The notes: generated by a model not told the origin, from the letters alone. DNA of 64,000 bases from Chitinophagaceae bacterium (GCA_024707305.1 JANPZZ010000026.1:1-64000); one strand, 5' to 3'. Shown: positions 39,619 through 49,265, counted from the first letter of the stretch. Numbers and translations are program-made.

Positions 39619-40833
39619 ATGAGCCAACAAAAACCCCGGATCAGCACGTCCTTTAGCTACGAAACGCTGGAGGAAACGTTGGATATTAAACCCAAGTCGG
39701 AAGGGATGATGATTGGAATCCCGAAAGAGACTGCGTTCCAGGAAAACCGTATTGCGTTAACACCCGATGCGGTAAGTGTTCTTGTGAGCAATGGTCACCA
39801 GGTAGTGATTGAACACAACGCCGGTGATGCCTCTCATTTCCGCGATAAAGATTATAGTGAAGCCGGCGCACGGATCGTTTATGATCGTGCCGAAGTGTAC
39901 AAAGCGCCTGTATTGGTAAAAAGCGCACCTGTAATAGAAGAAGATCTTCCTCTTTTGCAACAGAACCAGGTGATCATTTCCCCTATACATCTTTCTGTTT
40001 TAAAAGCAGAAATCCTGGAAAGCATGATGGCCAAACGAATCACGGCCATTTCATTTGAAAATTTAAAAGACGATAGCGATTCTTATCCCATTGTTCGCAG
40101 CATGAGTGAGATTGCGGGTAGTGCTGTTATGTTGATTGCCGCACAATACCTGAGTTCAGCCAACCATGGCAAAGGCGTGTTGTTGGGCGGGATATCAGGC
40201 ATTGCACCTACCAAAGTAATCATAATCGGTGCTGGCATTGTGGGTGAATATGCAGCACGTGCTGCCCTCGCGCTGGGTGCGTCGGTAAAAGTTTTCGACA
40301 ATAGCGTATATCGTTTAAAAAGATTACAAAATAATATCGGTCATCGTTTATGGACTTCGGTGATTGAGCCCCGCATGTTGGCGAAGCAGTTAAAGACCTG
40401 CGAAGTGGCGGTGGGCGCACTGGGTTCGCAAACCGGCCGAACGCCAATGGTAGTAACCGAAGAAATGGTGAGCAATATGCGACCCGGCTCGGTAGTAATT
40501 GATGTTAGCATCGACCGTGGCGGCTGCTTTGAAACGTCGGAAATCACCAGCCACGAGCACCCGATTTTCATGAAATACGGCGTCATTCATTATTGTGTTC
40601 CCAATATTCCTTCCGGATTTTCAAGAACCGCTTCGCAAGCGATCAGTAATGTGCTGATGCCGCTATTGCTGGAAGCGGGCGATGAGGGCGGGTTTGAAAA
40701 TCTCGTCTGGCACCGGGTTCACCTGCGCAGCGGGCTGTATCTTTTCAAGGGCGCGCTTACCAATTTTTACCTCAGCGAGCGTTTCGACCTGAAGTATACC
40801 GACCTGAACCTGCTGATTGCCTCCCAACGATAG
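39619..40833 (+). CDS. ald: Alanine dehydrogenase
   Basis: 404 residues; NAD-dependent oxidative deamination of L-alanine to pyruvate and ammonium. The N-terminal motif IGIPKETAFQENRIALTPD and the catalytic-His region IISPIHLSVLKAEIL match the family. The Rossmann loop is IIGAGIVGEYAARAALALG and a conserved VIDVSIDRGGCFETSE follows. It carries an extra N-terminal segment of about 30 residues (SQQKPRISTSFSYETLEETL) relative to classical Ald, as Bacteroidota homologues often do. The related NAD(P) transhydrogenase alpha subunit is less likely given the alanine-type C-terminus. Confidence 0.88.
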   Translation: MSQQKPRISTSFSYETLEETLDIKPKSEGMMIGIPKETAFQENRIALTPDAVSVLVSNGHQVVIEHNAGDASHFRDKDYSEAGARIVYDRAEVYKAPVLVKSAPVIEEDLPLLQQNQVIISPIHLSVLKAEILESMMAKRITAISFENLKDDSDSYPIVRSMSEIAGSAVMLIAAQYLSSANHGKGVLLGGISGIAPTKVIIIGAGIVGEYAARAALALGASVKVFDNSVYRLKRLQNNIGHRLWTSVIEPRMLAKQLKTCEVAVGALGSQTGRTPMVVTEEMVSNMRPGSVVIDVSIDRGGCFETSEITSHEHPIFMKYGVIHYCVPNIPSGFSRTASQAISNVLMPLLLEAGDEGGFENLVWHRVHLRSGLYLFKGALTNFYLSERFDLKYTDLNLLIASQR

Positions 40834-40897
40834 GTATTCACCGATTAGTCCGGGCACGAACGGCCTCGCTACGGCTTAAATTAGCTATATTCGCGAG

Positions 40898-41254
40898 GTG
40901 ACAAACCGTGTTTTACCATATCTTCTGGTGCTGCTATTGCTGACCTGGATCGCTGACAGGCAAAATCCCGCGTCGGCAGGCCCCCGCGGGCCCAAAGATT
41001 TACAATCGGTTTATCAATTACAACCCATCACATCTATTCAGGTTCCAGGCAAAACAGTTCACAATGGCCAACATTGTTTGCGTCGTGTGCGCGTGTCGCC
41101 AACTCCTTCAAATCCACCCGTCATATCATCGGGCGACATGGGAACCTGTTTGGCGAATTCCGGTTTTTCGGACAATAATTTAAACAATCCTGAGGATGCC
41201 GGGTTAATTCAGGGACATTTCAGGCATCTGTTTCCTTCGCACTATTTCTGGTGA
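40898..41254 (+). CDS. Small exported hypothetical protein
   Basis: 118 residues from a GTG start with a strong hydrophobic signal (VLPYLLVLLLLTWIA). The mature part is short, with two Cys in the middle and a third later, and no recognised domain. A TATATTCG box lies four bases before the start. The KefB-type gene starts 173 bases further on; that gap holds a GGGGAAT / ATTCCCC stem-loop near 41334-41355. Expression is plausible but unproven. Confidence 0.45.
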   Translation: MTNRVLPYLLVLLLLTWIADRQNPASAGPRGPKDLQSVYQLQPITSIQVPGKTVHNGQHCLRRVRVSPTPSNPPVISSGDMGTCLANSGFSDNNLNNPEDAGLIQGHFRHLFPSHYFW

Positions 41255-41427
41255 GGGAAATCAAAAAGAAAGAAGTACGCGGCGTTTGATAAGTAGAACG
41301 TGAGACAGAATTCTGGAGATTTACTGTAAGGGGGGAATTGCATATTCCCCGATTTTCAAATTAATTCATTAAAAAAATCCGATGCTCGTTAACCGAACAT
41401 CGATTCTCGTTATCCGGCGATAGAAAT

Positions 41428-43678
41428 ATGAATCATCTTCCGCATTTAATAACCGACCTGGCGCTTATATTGGGTGTTGCAGCATTTATGACTTTACTAT
41501 TTAAATGGCTGAAGCAACCACTTGTATTGGGTTATATCATTGCTGGTGTATTTGTGAGCTCTAACGTTACCTGGTTTCCTTCCATTACTGAACAGGAGAA
41601 CGTAACCGTGCTGGCTGAAATAGGCGTGATCTTCCTGCTCTTTAGCCTGGGTCTGGAATTTAGTTTCCGGAAACTGGCACAGGTGGGAGGTTCCTCTTCC
41701 GTATCCGCAATGGTGGAAGCAATTGGGATGTCGGCACTGGGTTATGGTATCGGTCAGTTATTGGGCTGGAAAACGATGGACAGCATCTACCTGGGTGCGG
41801 CACTTGCGGTTTCTTCTACCACTATCATCATTAAAGCGGTAGAGGAACTGGGCTTGAAGAAAAAGAAATTTGCCACGCTTGTATTCGGTATCCTGATTGT
41901 TGAAGATTTAATTACGATTGGTATATTGGTGTTGTTAACAACATTGTCGGTAAGTCAGCAGTTTGATGGCTGGGAAATGTCGCTGTCGCTGCTAAAACTC
42001 GTATTCTTTCTCATTCTCTGGTTTGTGGTGGGCATTTTCTTCATCCCTACCATTCTGAAAAAGGCACGTAAGCTGATGAATGATGAAACGCTGCTGATCG
42101 TTTCAGTTTCGATGTGTTTGCTGATGGTGTACCTGGCGGCTGAAGTAGGTTTTTCATATGCGCTTGGAGCCTTTGTAATGGGATCATTGCTGGCCGAAAC
42201 CACCAAGGCAGAACGGATTGAACATTTGGTAAAACCTGTAAAAGATTTGTTTGGTGCCATTTTCTTCGTATCGGTTGGTATGATGATCGACATACAGACG
42301 ATGGGCGAATACGCTGTGCCGATCCTTTTGATTACCGTGGCATGTATCGTTGGTAAAATAGTAACCACTGGTGTGGGCGCGTTTATTTCTGGTAACTCAT
42401 TAAAAGTTTCTTTGCAAACGGGTATGAGCCTCGCGCAGATAGGTGAATTCTCTTTCATCATCGCTGCGTTGGGTGCAAGCCTAGGCGCTACCAGTACGTT
42501 TCTTTATCCGGTAATTGTTGCCGTATCAGGTATCACAACATTTACAACGCCTTACCTGATTAAATCGGGCGGAGTGTTTTATGAATGGATCGACAGAAGA
42601 TTGCCCGAACGGTGGAGAAAATCACTTACACGATATAGCTCGGAAGCAACGACCATCACGGCGGCAAGCGATTTCGAAAAAGTGTTGAAGTCATTTATCA
42701 TCAACTCACTTATCTTCTCGGTGTTGCTGGGTGCTATCGTTTACCTCAGTTCTACCTATGTTTCACCGTGGGTGGATGCAAATACCGATTATGCCTTTGG
42801 CGGTATCACAGCAGCATTTATTACGTTGCTGGTAATGGCGCCGCTGGTTTGGGGACTGGTGGTGAGAAACGAACGCAATGAATCATTTGCGCGTATCTAT
42901 GCGCAACAAAAATACCGCGGTCCTATCTGGGTAATGCGGGGAATAAAACTGGCGCTCTCGGTTTTCTTTATCATCTTCCTGCTCAACCGCTTTTTCTCTA
43001 TGAATATCGCCATGTGGGGTGCGGTAGTACTAATGGTAATGTTTGCGATCTTCAGGAGAAAAAATTCAACGATTGTATGATCGTATTGAAAACCGGTTTA
43101 TTCTCAACCTCAACGACCGCGAGTTACAAGCTGAGTTGCGAATACTGGAGCAACAGGCCAGCAAACGAAATGTAGCACTGGCGCCCTGGGATGCACACAT
43201 GACTACTTTTGAAGTAGATCCCGAAGTAAGTATTATTGGTAAAACCCTGGAAGAATTAAAATGGCGTGAGCACATTGGGGTAAACGTAGCGATGATTAAA
43301 CGTGGTCAGCTTACCATCGCCACACCACAAAGAAATGATCGCATTTTCCCAGGTGATAAACTCTTTATCATTTGTACCGACGCACAGGAAAAGAAAATGA
43401 ATGCCATTTTACGTCCTGATAAAAAGCTGGTGGAGAAACAGGAAGAAGTAGATGTGCAGCTTGATAAATTTACTATTGAACACGACTCGGCTTTTATTGG
43501 CAAAACCATTCGCAATTCAGGCATTCGCTCTGCAACCCGCGGACTGGTAGTGGGTATTGAAAGAAATGGCCAGCGCCTGCTCAATCCGGAATCAGATATG
43601 GTTTTCGAAGAAGGTGATGTGGTATGGATTGTGGGAGAGAAAAAGCTGGTGGAAACGGTGGCGGGAGGAAAAGCGTGA
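41428..43678 (+). CDS. KefB-type cation:proton antiporter with TrkA-C domains (one frameshift)
   Basis: About 750 residues after repair. The membrane part (about twelve helices) matches the CPA2 family: ITDLALILGVAAFM, LAEIGVIFLLFSLGLEFS, SSTTIIIKAVEELG and MSLAQIGEFSFIIAALG. The A run 43059-43064 carries an extra A; removing it joins AIFRRK to IQRLYDRIENRF. Two RCK-C/TrkA-C domains follow (FEVDPEVSIIGKTLEEL and FTIEHDSAFIGKTIRNSG). Family members exchange K+ or Na+ for protons. Unlike classical KefB there is no Rossmann NAD-binding domain between membrane and TrkA-C parts. It is convergent with the ABC ATPase gene. Confidence 0.86.
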
Positions 43679-43680
43679 GG

Positions 43681-43908
43681 AGCGGCAAACGTGAAACGGC
43701 AATCGTGAAAGCTACCTTCGCCGTGCTTCGGCACTAAGGAGGAAATATGTCGATATGTAAATATGAAATGAGAAATTAAATTCTAAATTAACACATCGTC
43801 ACATCGCCATATTGGCATATTTTGCTCGCACCTAAACTGTTTTTCTTTTAACATTCCACCGACGCGCAGCGAAGGGGCTTTCACGTTTGCCGTTTGCCGT
43901 TTCACGCT
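43681..43908. repeat. Nested palindromic repeat filling a convergent gap (CGTTTGN arms, octamer core)
   Basis: Outer arms 43681-43712 and 43877-43908 are inverted copies matching at 27 of 32 positions; the arms begin three bases after one stop codon and end against the other. Inside lies an octamer-type element (about 43738-43835) with the tail GGCATATTTTGCTCGCACC. The whole 230-base gap between the two stop codons is repeat. Confidence 0.85.
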
Positions 43909-44523
43909 TTAAACTCTGCGAGCTTCAAAATGTTTTCCGTAAAAAAGATATTCAGTTTTATCATTGCTGCTAACGACAACAATCTTTTCGCTGGTGTAAT
44001 TTTTTACCAGTTGATGATATAATGCGATACCTGCTTCATCGAGGTTGGTGCAGGGTTCGTCGAGGAGAATAATTTCGGAATCTGATAGCAGGCACTGCGC
44101 AAGTTTAACGCGTTGCTTCATGCCTGAACTAAAAAAGCGGATCTGGCGATCGGTTGCAGCTTCGAGGCCTAATAATCCTATTACATCTTTACTACCAAGA
44201 CCTTTTAACAGGGGCTTGAATTGCTGGTGAAAATCCAGGAACTCTGATAGCGTCATTTCCTCAACAAGGTCGAGATAAGGGGCGCAAAGTGCAACATGTT
44301 TGTACATGTTTTCGGGAGCAACTGCTTTTCCGTTGAGGTTGTATTCAATCTTCCCTTCGTTCGGCATAAGTGCGCCGGAGATTACCTGTAGCAATGTGCT
44401 TTTGCCGGAACCATTGGTGCCAGTAATTGCATACGCATTCCCGCTGGTAAAACTGTAGTTAATACGGCGGAAGATCCATTCGCGGTTGTAACGCTTTCCC
44501 GCGTCAGATAGGGAGATCGTCAT
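43909..44523 (-). CDS. ABC transporter ATP-binding protein
   Basis: About 204 residues counting from the Met at 44523 (MTISLSDAGKRYNREWIF). Upstream in-frame starts at 44529 and 44565 exist; the first overlaps the lpxA end by more than 20 bases. Walker A is TGTNGSGKSTLLQ, signature FFSSGMKQRVKLAQ, Walker B EIILLDEPCTNLD. No permease gene is adjacent. It overlaps the end of lpxA, so the two are probably translated from one transcript. A CcmA-like or lipid exporter ATPase role is possible but not shown. Confidence 0.88.
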   Translation of the reverse strand: MTISLSDAGKRYNREWIFRRINYSFTSGNAYAITGTNGSGKSTLLQVISGALMPNEGKIEYNLNGKAVAPENMYKHVALCAPYLDLVEEMTLSEFLDFHQQFKPLLKGLGSKDVIGLLGLEAATDRQIRFFSSGMKQRVKLAQCLLSDSEIILLDEPCTNLDEAGIALYHQLVKNYTSEKIVVVSSNDKTEYLFYGKHFEARRV

Positions 44524-45310
44524 CGCCATTGCCTTTCGTATAGCGTTTGATGATTCCACGACCACTCTCGCGGATAAATGTAACTATCTCATCACGCTCA
44601 TCGGTGGCTGGATATTCTTCTTCCAGAAATTCTAATGCCTGCGTGGTATTGAGTCCTTTATTATAGATAATTCGATAGATGTCGAGAATGTGGTTGATTT
44701 TTTCAACTGTAAAACCGCGGCGCTTAAGACCTACCGAGTTTACCCCCGCATAACTCAATGGCTGACGACCAGCTTTGATATAAGGAGGCACATCCTTACC
44801 CACCAGTGCACCACCGCTGATAAATGCATGAGCTCCCACTTTTACAAACTGGTGAACTGCGCACACACCGCCCAGTCCAACCCAGTCGCCTAAAACCACG
44901 TGACCAGCCAACTGGCTGCTGTTACTAAGCGTACAATTGTTGCCAATGCTACAGTCGTGGCCAATATGGCTATAAGCGAGAATCCAGCAGTTGTTGCCAA
45001 CTGTTGTCTTCCATTTGTCGCTGGTACCCCTGTGGATGGTTACATATTCGCGGATGGTACAGTTGTCGCCAATCTCAACCGTGGTTTTCTCTTCCGCATA
45101 TTTACGGTCCTGAGGAATTGCGCCAATAACAGCGCCTGGGAAGATGCGGCAGTTTTTACCGATCCGGGTGCCTTCCATGATGGTAACATTCGACCCGATC
45201 CAGGTGCCCTCGCCGATCTCAACATCCTGATGTATAACGGTAAAGGGATCAACCTTTACATTGGTTGCGAGCCTGGCATTGGGGTGTATATAGGTATGTG
45301 GATGGATCAT
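44504..45310 (-). CDS. lpxA: Acyl-ACP-UDP-N-acetylglucosamine O-acyltransferase
   Basis: 268 residues; catalyses the first step of lipid A synthesis in the cytoplasm. The left-handed beta helix is visible from hexapeptide repeats (IHPNARLATNVKVDP, IGEGTWIGSNVTIMEG, IGNNCTLSNSSQLAGH). The catalytic His sits in SHIGHDCSIGNN. The C-terminal helical part is VGLKRRGFTVEKINHI. It shows a gene of a Gram-negative outer membrane. The ABC ATPase gene overlaps its 3' end. The 275-base gap upstream (45311-45585) separates it from the divergent AraC gene. Confidence 0.95.
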   Translation of the reverse strand: MIHPHTYIHPNARLATNVKVDPFTVIHQDVEIGEGTWIGSNVTIMEGTRIGKNCRIFPGAVIGAIPQDRKYAEEKTTVEIGDNCTIREYVTIHRGTSDKWKTTVGNNCWILAYSHIGHDCSIGNNCTLSNSSQLAGHVVLGDWVGLGGVCAVHQFVKVGAHAFISGGALVGKDVPPYIKAGRQPLSYAGVNSVGLKRRGFTVEKINHILDIYRIIYNKGLNTTQALEFLEEEYPATDERDEIVTFIRESGRGIIKRYTKGNGDDDLPI

Positions 45311-45570
45311 GCAGTTAAAAAAATGGTCACGTTTTGCGCGTGACGCTGCAAAGGTAGCTTTTCGAATTAAAATTCCGTGGTTTTTCGGTTTAGGTTATGC
45401 TAAAAACGTGGCGGGTTGCCAACTTACATCCATACCCGACCGAAAATCGGGATAATTTATCTGAAAAACAGAACCTTAAGCCAGGTTGGGTGTTGCTAAT
45501 CCGTGGTTGTTTCACAGACTGTGCTGACCTTCAGCGGAGGATACGGCGCGGGAAAACCAGAATCGATCCT

Positions 45571-45578
45571 TAAATTTG
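45571..45578 (+). promoter_or_regulatory. Candidate -7 box of the AraC-family gene
   Basis: TAAATTTG fits TAnnTTTG and ends seven bases before the ATG, implying a very short or absent leader. The remaining 45311-45570 shows a CCCGA / TCGGG stem and nothing else recognisable. Confidence 0.35.
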
Positions 45579-45585
45579 CAGGGTT

Positions 45586-46526
45586 ATGCAGTACCAGGCC
45601 GACATATTATCCGTAGCGCTGAAACAGGCACCCATGGTGGATGAGATGCGGGTATTGCAACAAAAAGACCTGGCTGCGCCTGGCGCAATCAGCTATACTA
45701 TCAGGCGAATGCGTCGCCCGGGCGGCTCAGCGGTGGAAGATACCGGCCTGCTGGTTTACCATTTCGATAAAAAAATCCGGAAGAAAGTCACCTCGAACTT
45801 CGATTCTGCATCAGTGGCAATACCTATTGCCGCGAAAAAGATACAGAATGTGATGCCTGCCATCTTGAAAAAACGCGGCATTGCGGCGAGCGTGTGGAAA
45901 CACTCGACATGTTCGAGTTCAGGTTTACATCACAACATTTAACGCAGTTTACAAAATCGGGCCGTGCGCTGGATACATTGGGCGAGGAAGTGCTTGCTTT
46001 TAAACGTAATTCTTCATTCAGTCGCGTGGTGCCGGTGTGCAGCAAATCGCGCGTGGTGCTGGAATCGATGTTGAATAATTCGCATTCCGGAGCGCTGGAA
46101 AATATCTTCATCAATGCGCAGGTGCAGATGTTGTTGCTGTATAGTCTCGACAGGATTGCAGGTGAAAAAGAAATCGTAAGCCTGCAATGTAAATTCCTGA
46201 ACAACGATGCCGACCGCGAAAAGATCAACAAAGCCCGCGAAGTATTGATAGAACATATTGGTGAGCCTATCACCATCAAAGAGCTGAGCCGCAAAGTGGC
46301 GATGAACGAATGTTATTTGAAGAAAGGATTTAAGGAAATGTTCGGCACCACCATTTTCGATTTCTACCAAAGCCAGCGCATGGAACACGCAAAATACCTT
46401 CTCTACGAAAAAGGGCTCAGCGTTACCGAAGTATCCATGATTCTCGGCTACTCATCTATTTCCCATTTTTCTACTGCATTCAAAAAACATACGGGACTTA
46501 AACCGTGTGAGTTACTCTTCAGATAA
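45586..46526 (+). CDS. AraC-family transcriptional regulator with a Cys-rich segment (one frameshift)
   Basis: About 313 residues after adding one A to the run 45769-45775. The repaired frame reads KKNPEESHLELRFCISGN, then a five-Cys segment with spacing C-x6-C-x6-C-x2-C-x7-C, and joins FEFRFTSQHLTQFTKSG. The C-terminal domain has two helix-turn-helix units (ITIKELSRKVAMNECYLKKG and LSVTEVSMILGYSSISHF) with the AraC signature. The first 60 residues resemble no ligand-binding cupin. A redox or metal signal is possible given the cysteines. Divergent from lpxA; targets unknown. Confidence 0.82.
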
Positions 46527-46662
46527 TGAGAAAATGAGGGAAAGAGGAAATGAGAAAATGACGAAATGGGAACATGAGGGACTGCGAACAGGATCACTAT
46601 CACATTTTCACATTCCCATATTTTCATATTTCCACATTTTCCCGTTTCCATATTTTCACATT
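46527..46662. repeat. Inverted-octamer element, copy 5
   Basis: Left half GAGAAAATGAGGGAAAGAGG with about six octamers, centre GACTGCGAACAGGATCAC, right half CACATTTTCACATTCCCAT and similar. It starts directly after the AraC stop and ends before the M1 peptidase start. Confidence 0.8.
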
Positions 46663-46708
46663 GTTCCTCAACTGTCTTAATTTCAAGCCTTCTTTCAAAT
46701 ACAATAAC

Positions 46709-48673
46709 ATGATGAAAAAACGATTCCTGAATTTTCTTGCCCTTGCCTTCCTGGCAATTATGGTGAATGCGCAAGGTGAAAACCCGACATCGGTGTATGA
46801 TCCGAATGCCCTTTTTTCTCCATTGTTTTATACTTACAATGGCAACACTTATCGCACCGCTTCTGGTGAACCCGGTCCTGATTACTGGCAAAATCGTGCA
46901 GACTACCAGATCCAGGCAAAACTGGATGAGGGTAAAAAAGAAGTGACAGCTACTGTTACTATTTCGTATGAGAATAACAGTCCACAATCACTCTCGTACC
47001 TGTGGTTACAACTGGATCAAAACCTGTTTAAGCAGGACTCACGCGGGCAGGCGAAGATGCCTGCAACCGGCCGCAGTCGTTATGGTGATGCTGCCAGCAA
47101 ATTTGATGGCGGTTATAAAATAACGTCTGTGAAACTGATCAGTGGATCAACTTCTACTGCTGCTAATTATTTAATTGACGATACGCGCATGCAGATTCGC
47201 CTTGATAAGGCAATCGCTCCAAAAGGCGGTAAGTTGCAATTCCGTATCGAATACAGTTACCTGGTTCCTGCAGCAGGCGCTGATAGAACAGGTATACAAC
47301 CTACAAAAAACGGCGACATTTTCGCCATTGCGCAGTGGTTCCCACGTATGTGTGTATTCGATGATATCCGTGGATGGAATACGGATCCTTATCTGGGTGC
47401 TGCTGAGTTTTATTGTGAATATGGCAACTTCGATGTGAGCATTACTGCTCCTTCTAATATGGTAGTAGCTGCTTCTGGCGAATTGCAAAATCCACAGGAA
47501 GTACTTACTGCAAAACAGTTGCAACGTTACAACCAGGCTAAAAACAGCGACGCAACAGTTGTCATCCGCGATAGTGCCGATGTTACCAATCCTGCTTCAA
47601 ACCTGTCGAAGCCGTTGCTGACCTGGAAATATAAATTGCAAAACGCCCGCGATTTTGCATGGTCAGCATCACGTTCTTTTATCTGGGATGCGGCCCGTAT
47701 GAACCTGCCCGATGGGAAGAAAGGCCTCGCACAATCAGTTTATCCGGTTGAATCCTTTGGCGAAAGAGCATGGAGCCGGTCCACTGAATACACCAAAGCA
47801 TCGATTGAAAATTATTCTAAACGTTGGTTCCCTTACCCATACTATTCTGCCGTAAACGTGGCGAGTAATGTGGGTGGCATGGAATATCCAGGCATCGTGT
47901 TTTGTAGTTATCGTGCACGCACCAGTGGATTATGGGGTGTAACGGATCACGAATTTGGACACACCTGGTTCCCCATGATTGTGGGAAGCAATGAACGTCG
48001 ATATGGCTGGATGGATGAAGGTTTCAATACATTTATCAATGGTATTTCAACACAGGAGTTCAACAACGGCGAATACTATAATAAACCCGGCAGTGCGCAC
48101 AATAGCCGGTTGTTTGGTAAAAACATGGAATCCATATACCAGACTCCAGATGCCATGCAGGAGCGCAATATCGGTACGCTACTTTATTCCAAGCCAGGCT
48201 TTGCTTTGACATTGCTCCGTAATGAAATTCTTGGCCCCGATCGATTTGATTATGCATTCCGCAAATACATCCGTGACTGGGCATACAAGCATCCAACGCC
48301 GTGGGATTTCTTCCGCAGTATGGAGAATGGAGCAGGAGAGGATCTTGCATGGTTCTGGAAAAGTATTTTCATTGAAACGTACCAACTTGACCAGGCGATT
48401 ATAAAAGTTGAATACCGTAACAATGATCCGAAAAATGGAGCATTGGTAACGATCGAAAACCTGCAACAAATGGCAATGCCTGTAACAGTTGAATACACGA
48501 CGGCAAGTGGTAGGAAAGATCGATTGAAGTTACCCGTTGAAATCTGGCAAAGCACAGGCAGCTGGCGTTTTGCGCTTCCAACCGAAGAAGCACTTACCTC
48601 TGTTGTTTTAGATCCGGACAAAATTCTTCCTGATATGAAACCAGACAATAACACGTGGAAAAGCGGAAACTAG
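46709..48673 (+). CDS. Exported M1-family metallopeptidase (aminopeptidase)
   Basis: 654 residues from 46709. The frame is open upstream, but that part is translated octamer repeat, while 46709 opens a signal peptide (MMKKRFLNFLALAFLAIM, then VNAQ). The zinc site is DHEFGHTWFP with the third ligand Glu in RRYGWMDEGFNTF. The exopeptidase motif equivalent to GAMEN reads VGGMEYPG. The N-terminal beta domain and C-terminal region fit M1 peptidases of Bacteroidota. No T9SS domain is present, so it is probably periplasmic and removes N-terminal residues from imported peptides. Confidence 0.9.
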   Translation: MMKKRFLNFLALAFLAIMVNAQGENPTSVYDPNALFSPLFYTYNGNTYRTASGEPGPDYWQNRADYQIQAKLDEGKKEVTATVTISYENNSPQSLSYLWLQLDQNLFKQDSRGQAKMPATGRSRYGDAASKFDGGYKITSVKLISGSTSTAANYLIDDTRMQIRLDKAIAPKGGKLQFRIEYSYLVPAAGADRTGIQPTKNGDIFAIAQWFPRMCVFDDIRGWNTDPYLGAAEFYCEYGNFDVSITAPSNMVVAASGELQNPQEVLTAKQLQRYNQAKNSDATVVIRDSADVTNPASNLSKPLLTWKYKLQNARDFAWSASRSFIWDAARMNLPDGKKGLAQSVYPVESFGERAWSRSTEYTKASIENYSKRWFPYPYYSAVNVASNVGGMEYPGIVFCSYRARTSGLWGVTDHEFGHTWFPMIVGSNERRYGWMDEGFNTFINGISTQEFNNGEYYNKPGSAHNSRLFGKNMESIYQTPDAMQERNIGTLLYSKPGFALTLLRNEILGPDRFDYAFRKYIRDWAYKHPTPWDFFRSMENGAGEDLAWFWKSIFIETYQLDQAIIKVEYRNNDPKNGALVTIENLQQMAMPVTVEYTTASGRKDRLKLPVEIWQSTGSWRFALPTEEALTSVVLDPDKILPDMKPDNNTWKSGN

Positions 48674-48678
48674 GAACA

Positions 48679-48925
48679 GATGAGAAGGCAATGTGACAAT
48701 GTGGAAATATGGAAATGAGGAAATATGGAAATGAGGAAATGGGTAAATGAGGAAATGAGGAAATGAGGAAATGGGTAAATGAGGAAATGAGGAAATGAGG
48801 AAATGAGGAAATGAGGAAATGAGAAAATGTGAAAATTGCTGCCCCGGCAGGCGCATTTTCACATTTTCTCATTTTCATTTTATCACATTATCATACTGCC
48901 ACATTTTGCTCGCATAAATGAAACA
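48679..48925. repeat. Inverted-octamer element, copy 6 (largest)
   Basis: About sixteen GGAAATGA/G/T units, then the centre ATTGCTGCCCCGGCAGGCGC, then inverted units and the tail CACATTTTGCTCGCATAAATG. It begins five bases after the M1 peptidase stop. The 827-base gap 48674-49500 contains this element, three palindromes, copy 7, a fourth palindrome and a double hairpin. From 49371 to 49500 nothing is recognised. Confidence 0.9.
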
Positions 48926-48934
48926 TGCATCCGC

Positions 48935-49070
48935 CGTCCCGAAGGGACGCGTTGTGACGCGTGCGTATAAATCGAATCAACCCTTTGTGCAGCAACTTCA
49001 CAACCCGTCCTGTCGGGACGGGGGATTCAGGTTTTTATTGTTGCTAACCACAACACGTCCCTTCGGGACG
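48935..49070. repeat. Three GTCCC palindromes (REP-like)
   Basis: CGTCCCGAAGGGACG at 48935-48949, CCCGTCC-TGT-CGGGACGGG at 49004-49022 and CGTCCCTTCGGGACG at 49056-49070. A fourth, CCCGTCCCGAAGAGACGGG, is at 49230-49248 after copy 7 of the octamer element. Same family as 16696-16903. Confidence 0.85.
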
Positions 49071-49087
49071 CGGCTCCATTGAAAACG

Positions 49088-49224
49088 TTGAAATATAAAA
49101 ATGAAGAAATGAGAAAATTGCTGCCGGGCAGGCGCATTTTTCACATTTCTTCATTTACATATTTCCTCATTTTCATATTATCACATTATCCTACTTTCAC
49201 ATTTTGCTCGCATAAATGAAACCT
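49088..49224. repeat. Inverted-octamer element, copy 7
   Basis: Short left arm (AAAATGAAGAAATGAG), centre ATTGCTGCCGGGCAGGCGC nearly identical to copy 6, right arm CACATTTCTTCATTTAC, and the tail TTTGCTCGCATAAATGAAAC identical to copy 6. Copies 6 and 7, each followed by a palindrome, look like a partial local duplication. Confidence 0.88.
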
Positions 49225-49265
49225 GCATTCCCGTCCCGAAGAGACGGGTTCCCGCATTCTCACTC

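Noticed and set aside
46574-46708. Upstream extension of the M1 peptidase frame
   Set aside because: The extension is read through octamer element 5 (FTFPYFHISTFSRF) and precedes a good signal peptide at 46709.
48594-48878. Minus-strand frame of repeated PHFLISSF-type units
   Set aside because: It is translated GGAAATGA octamer DNA with no start context or homology.
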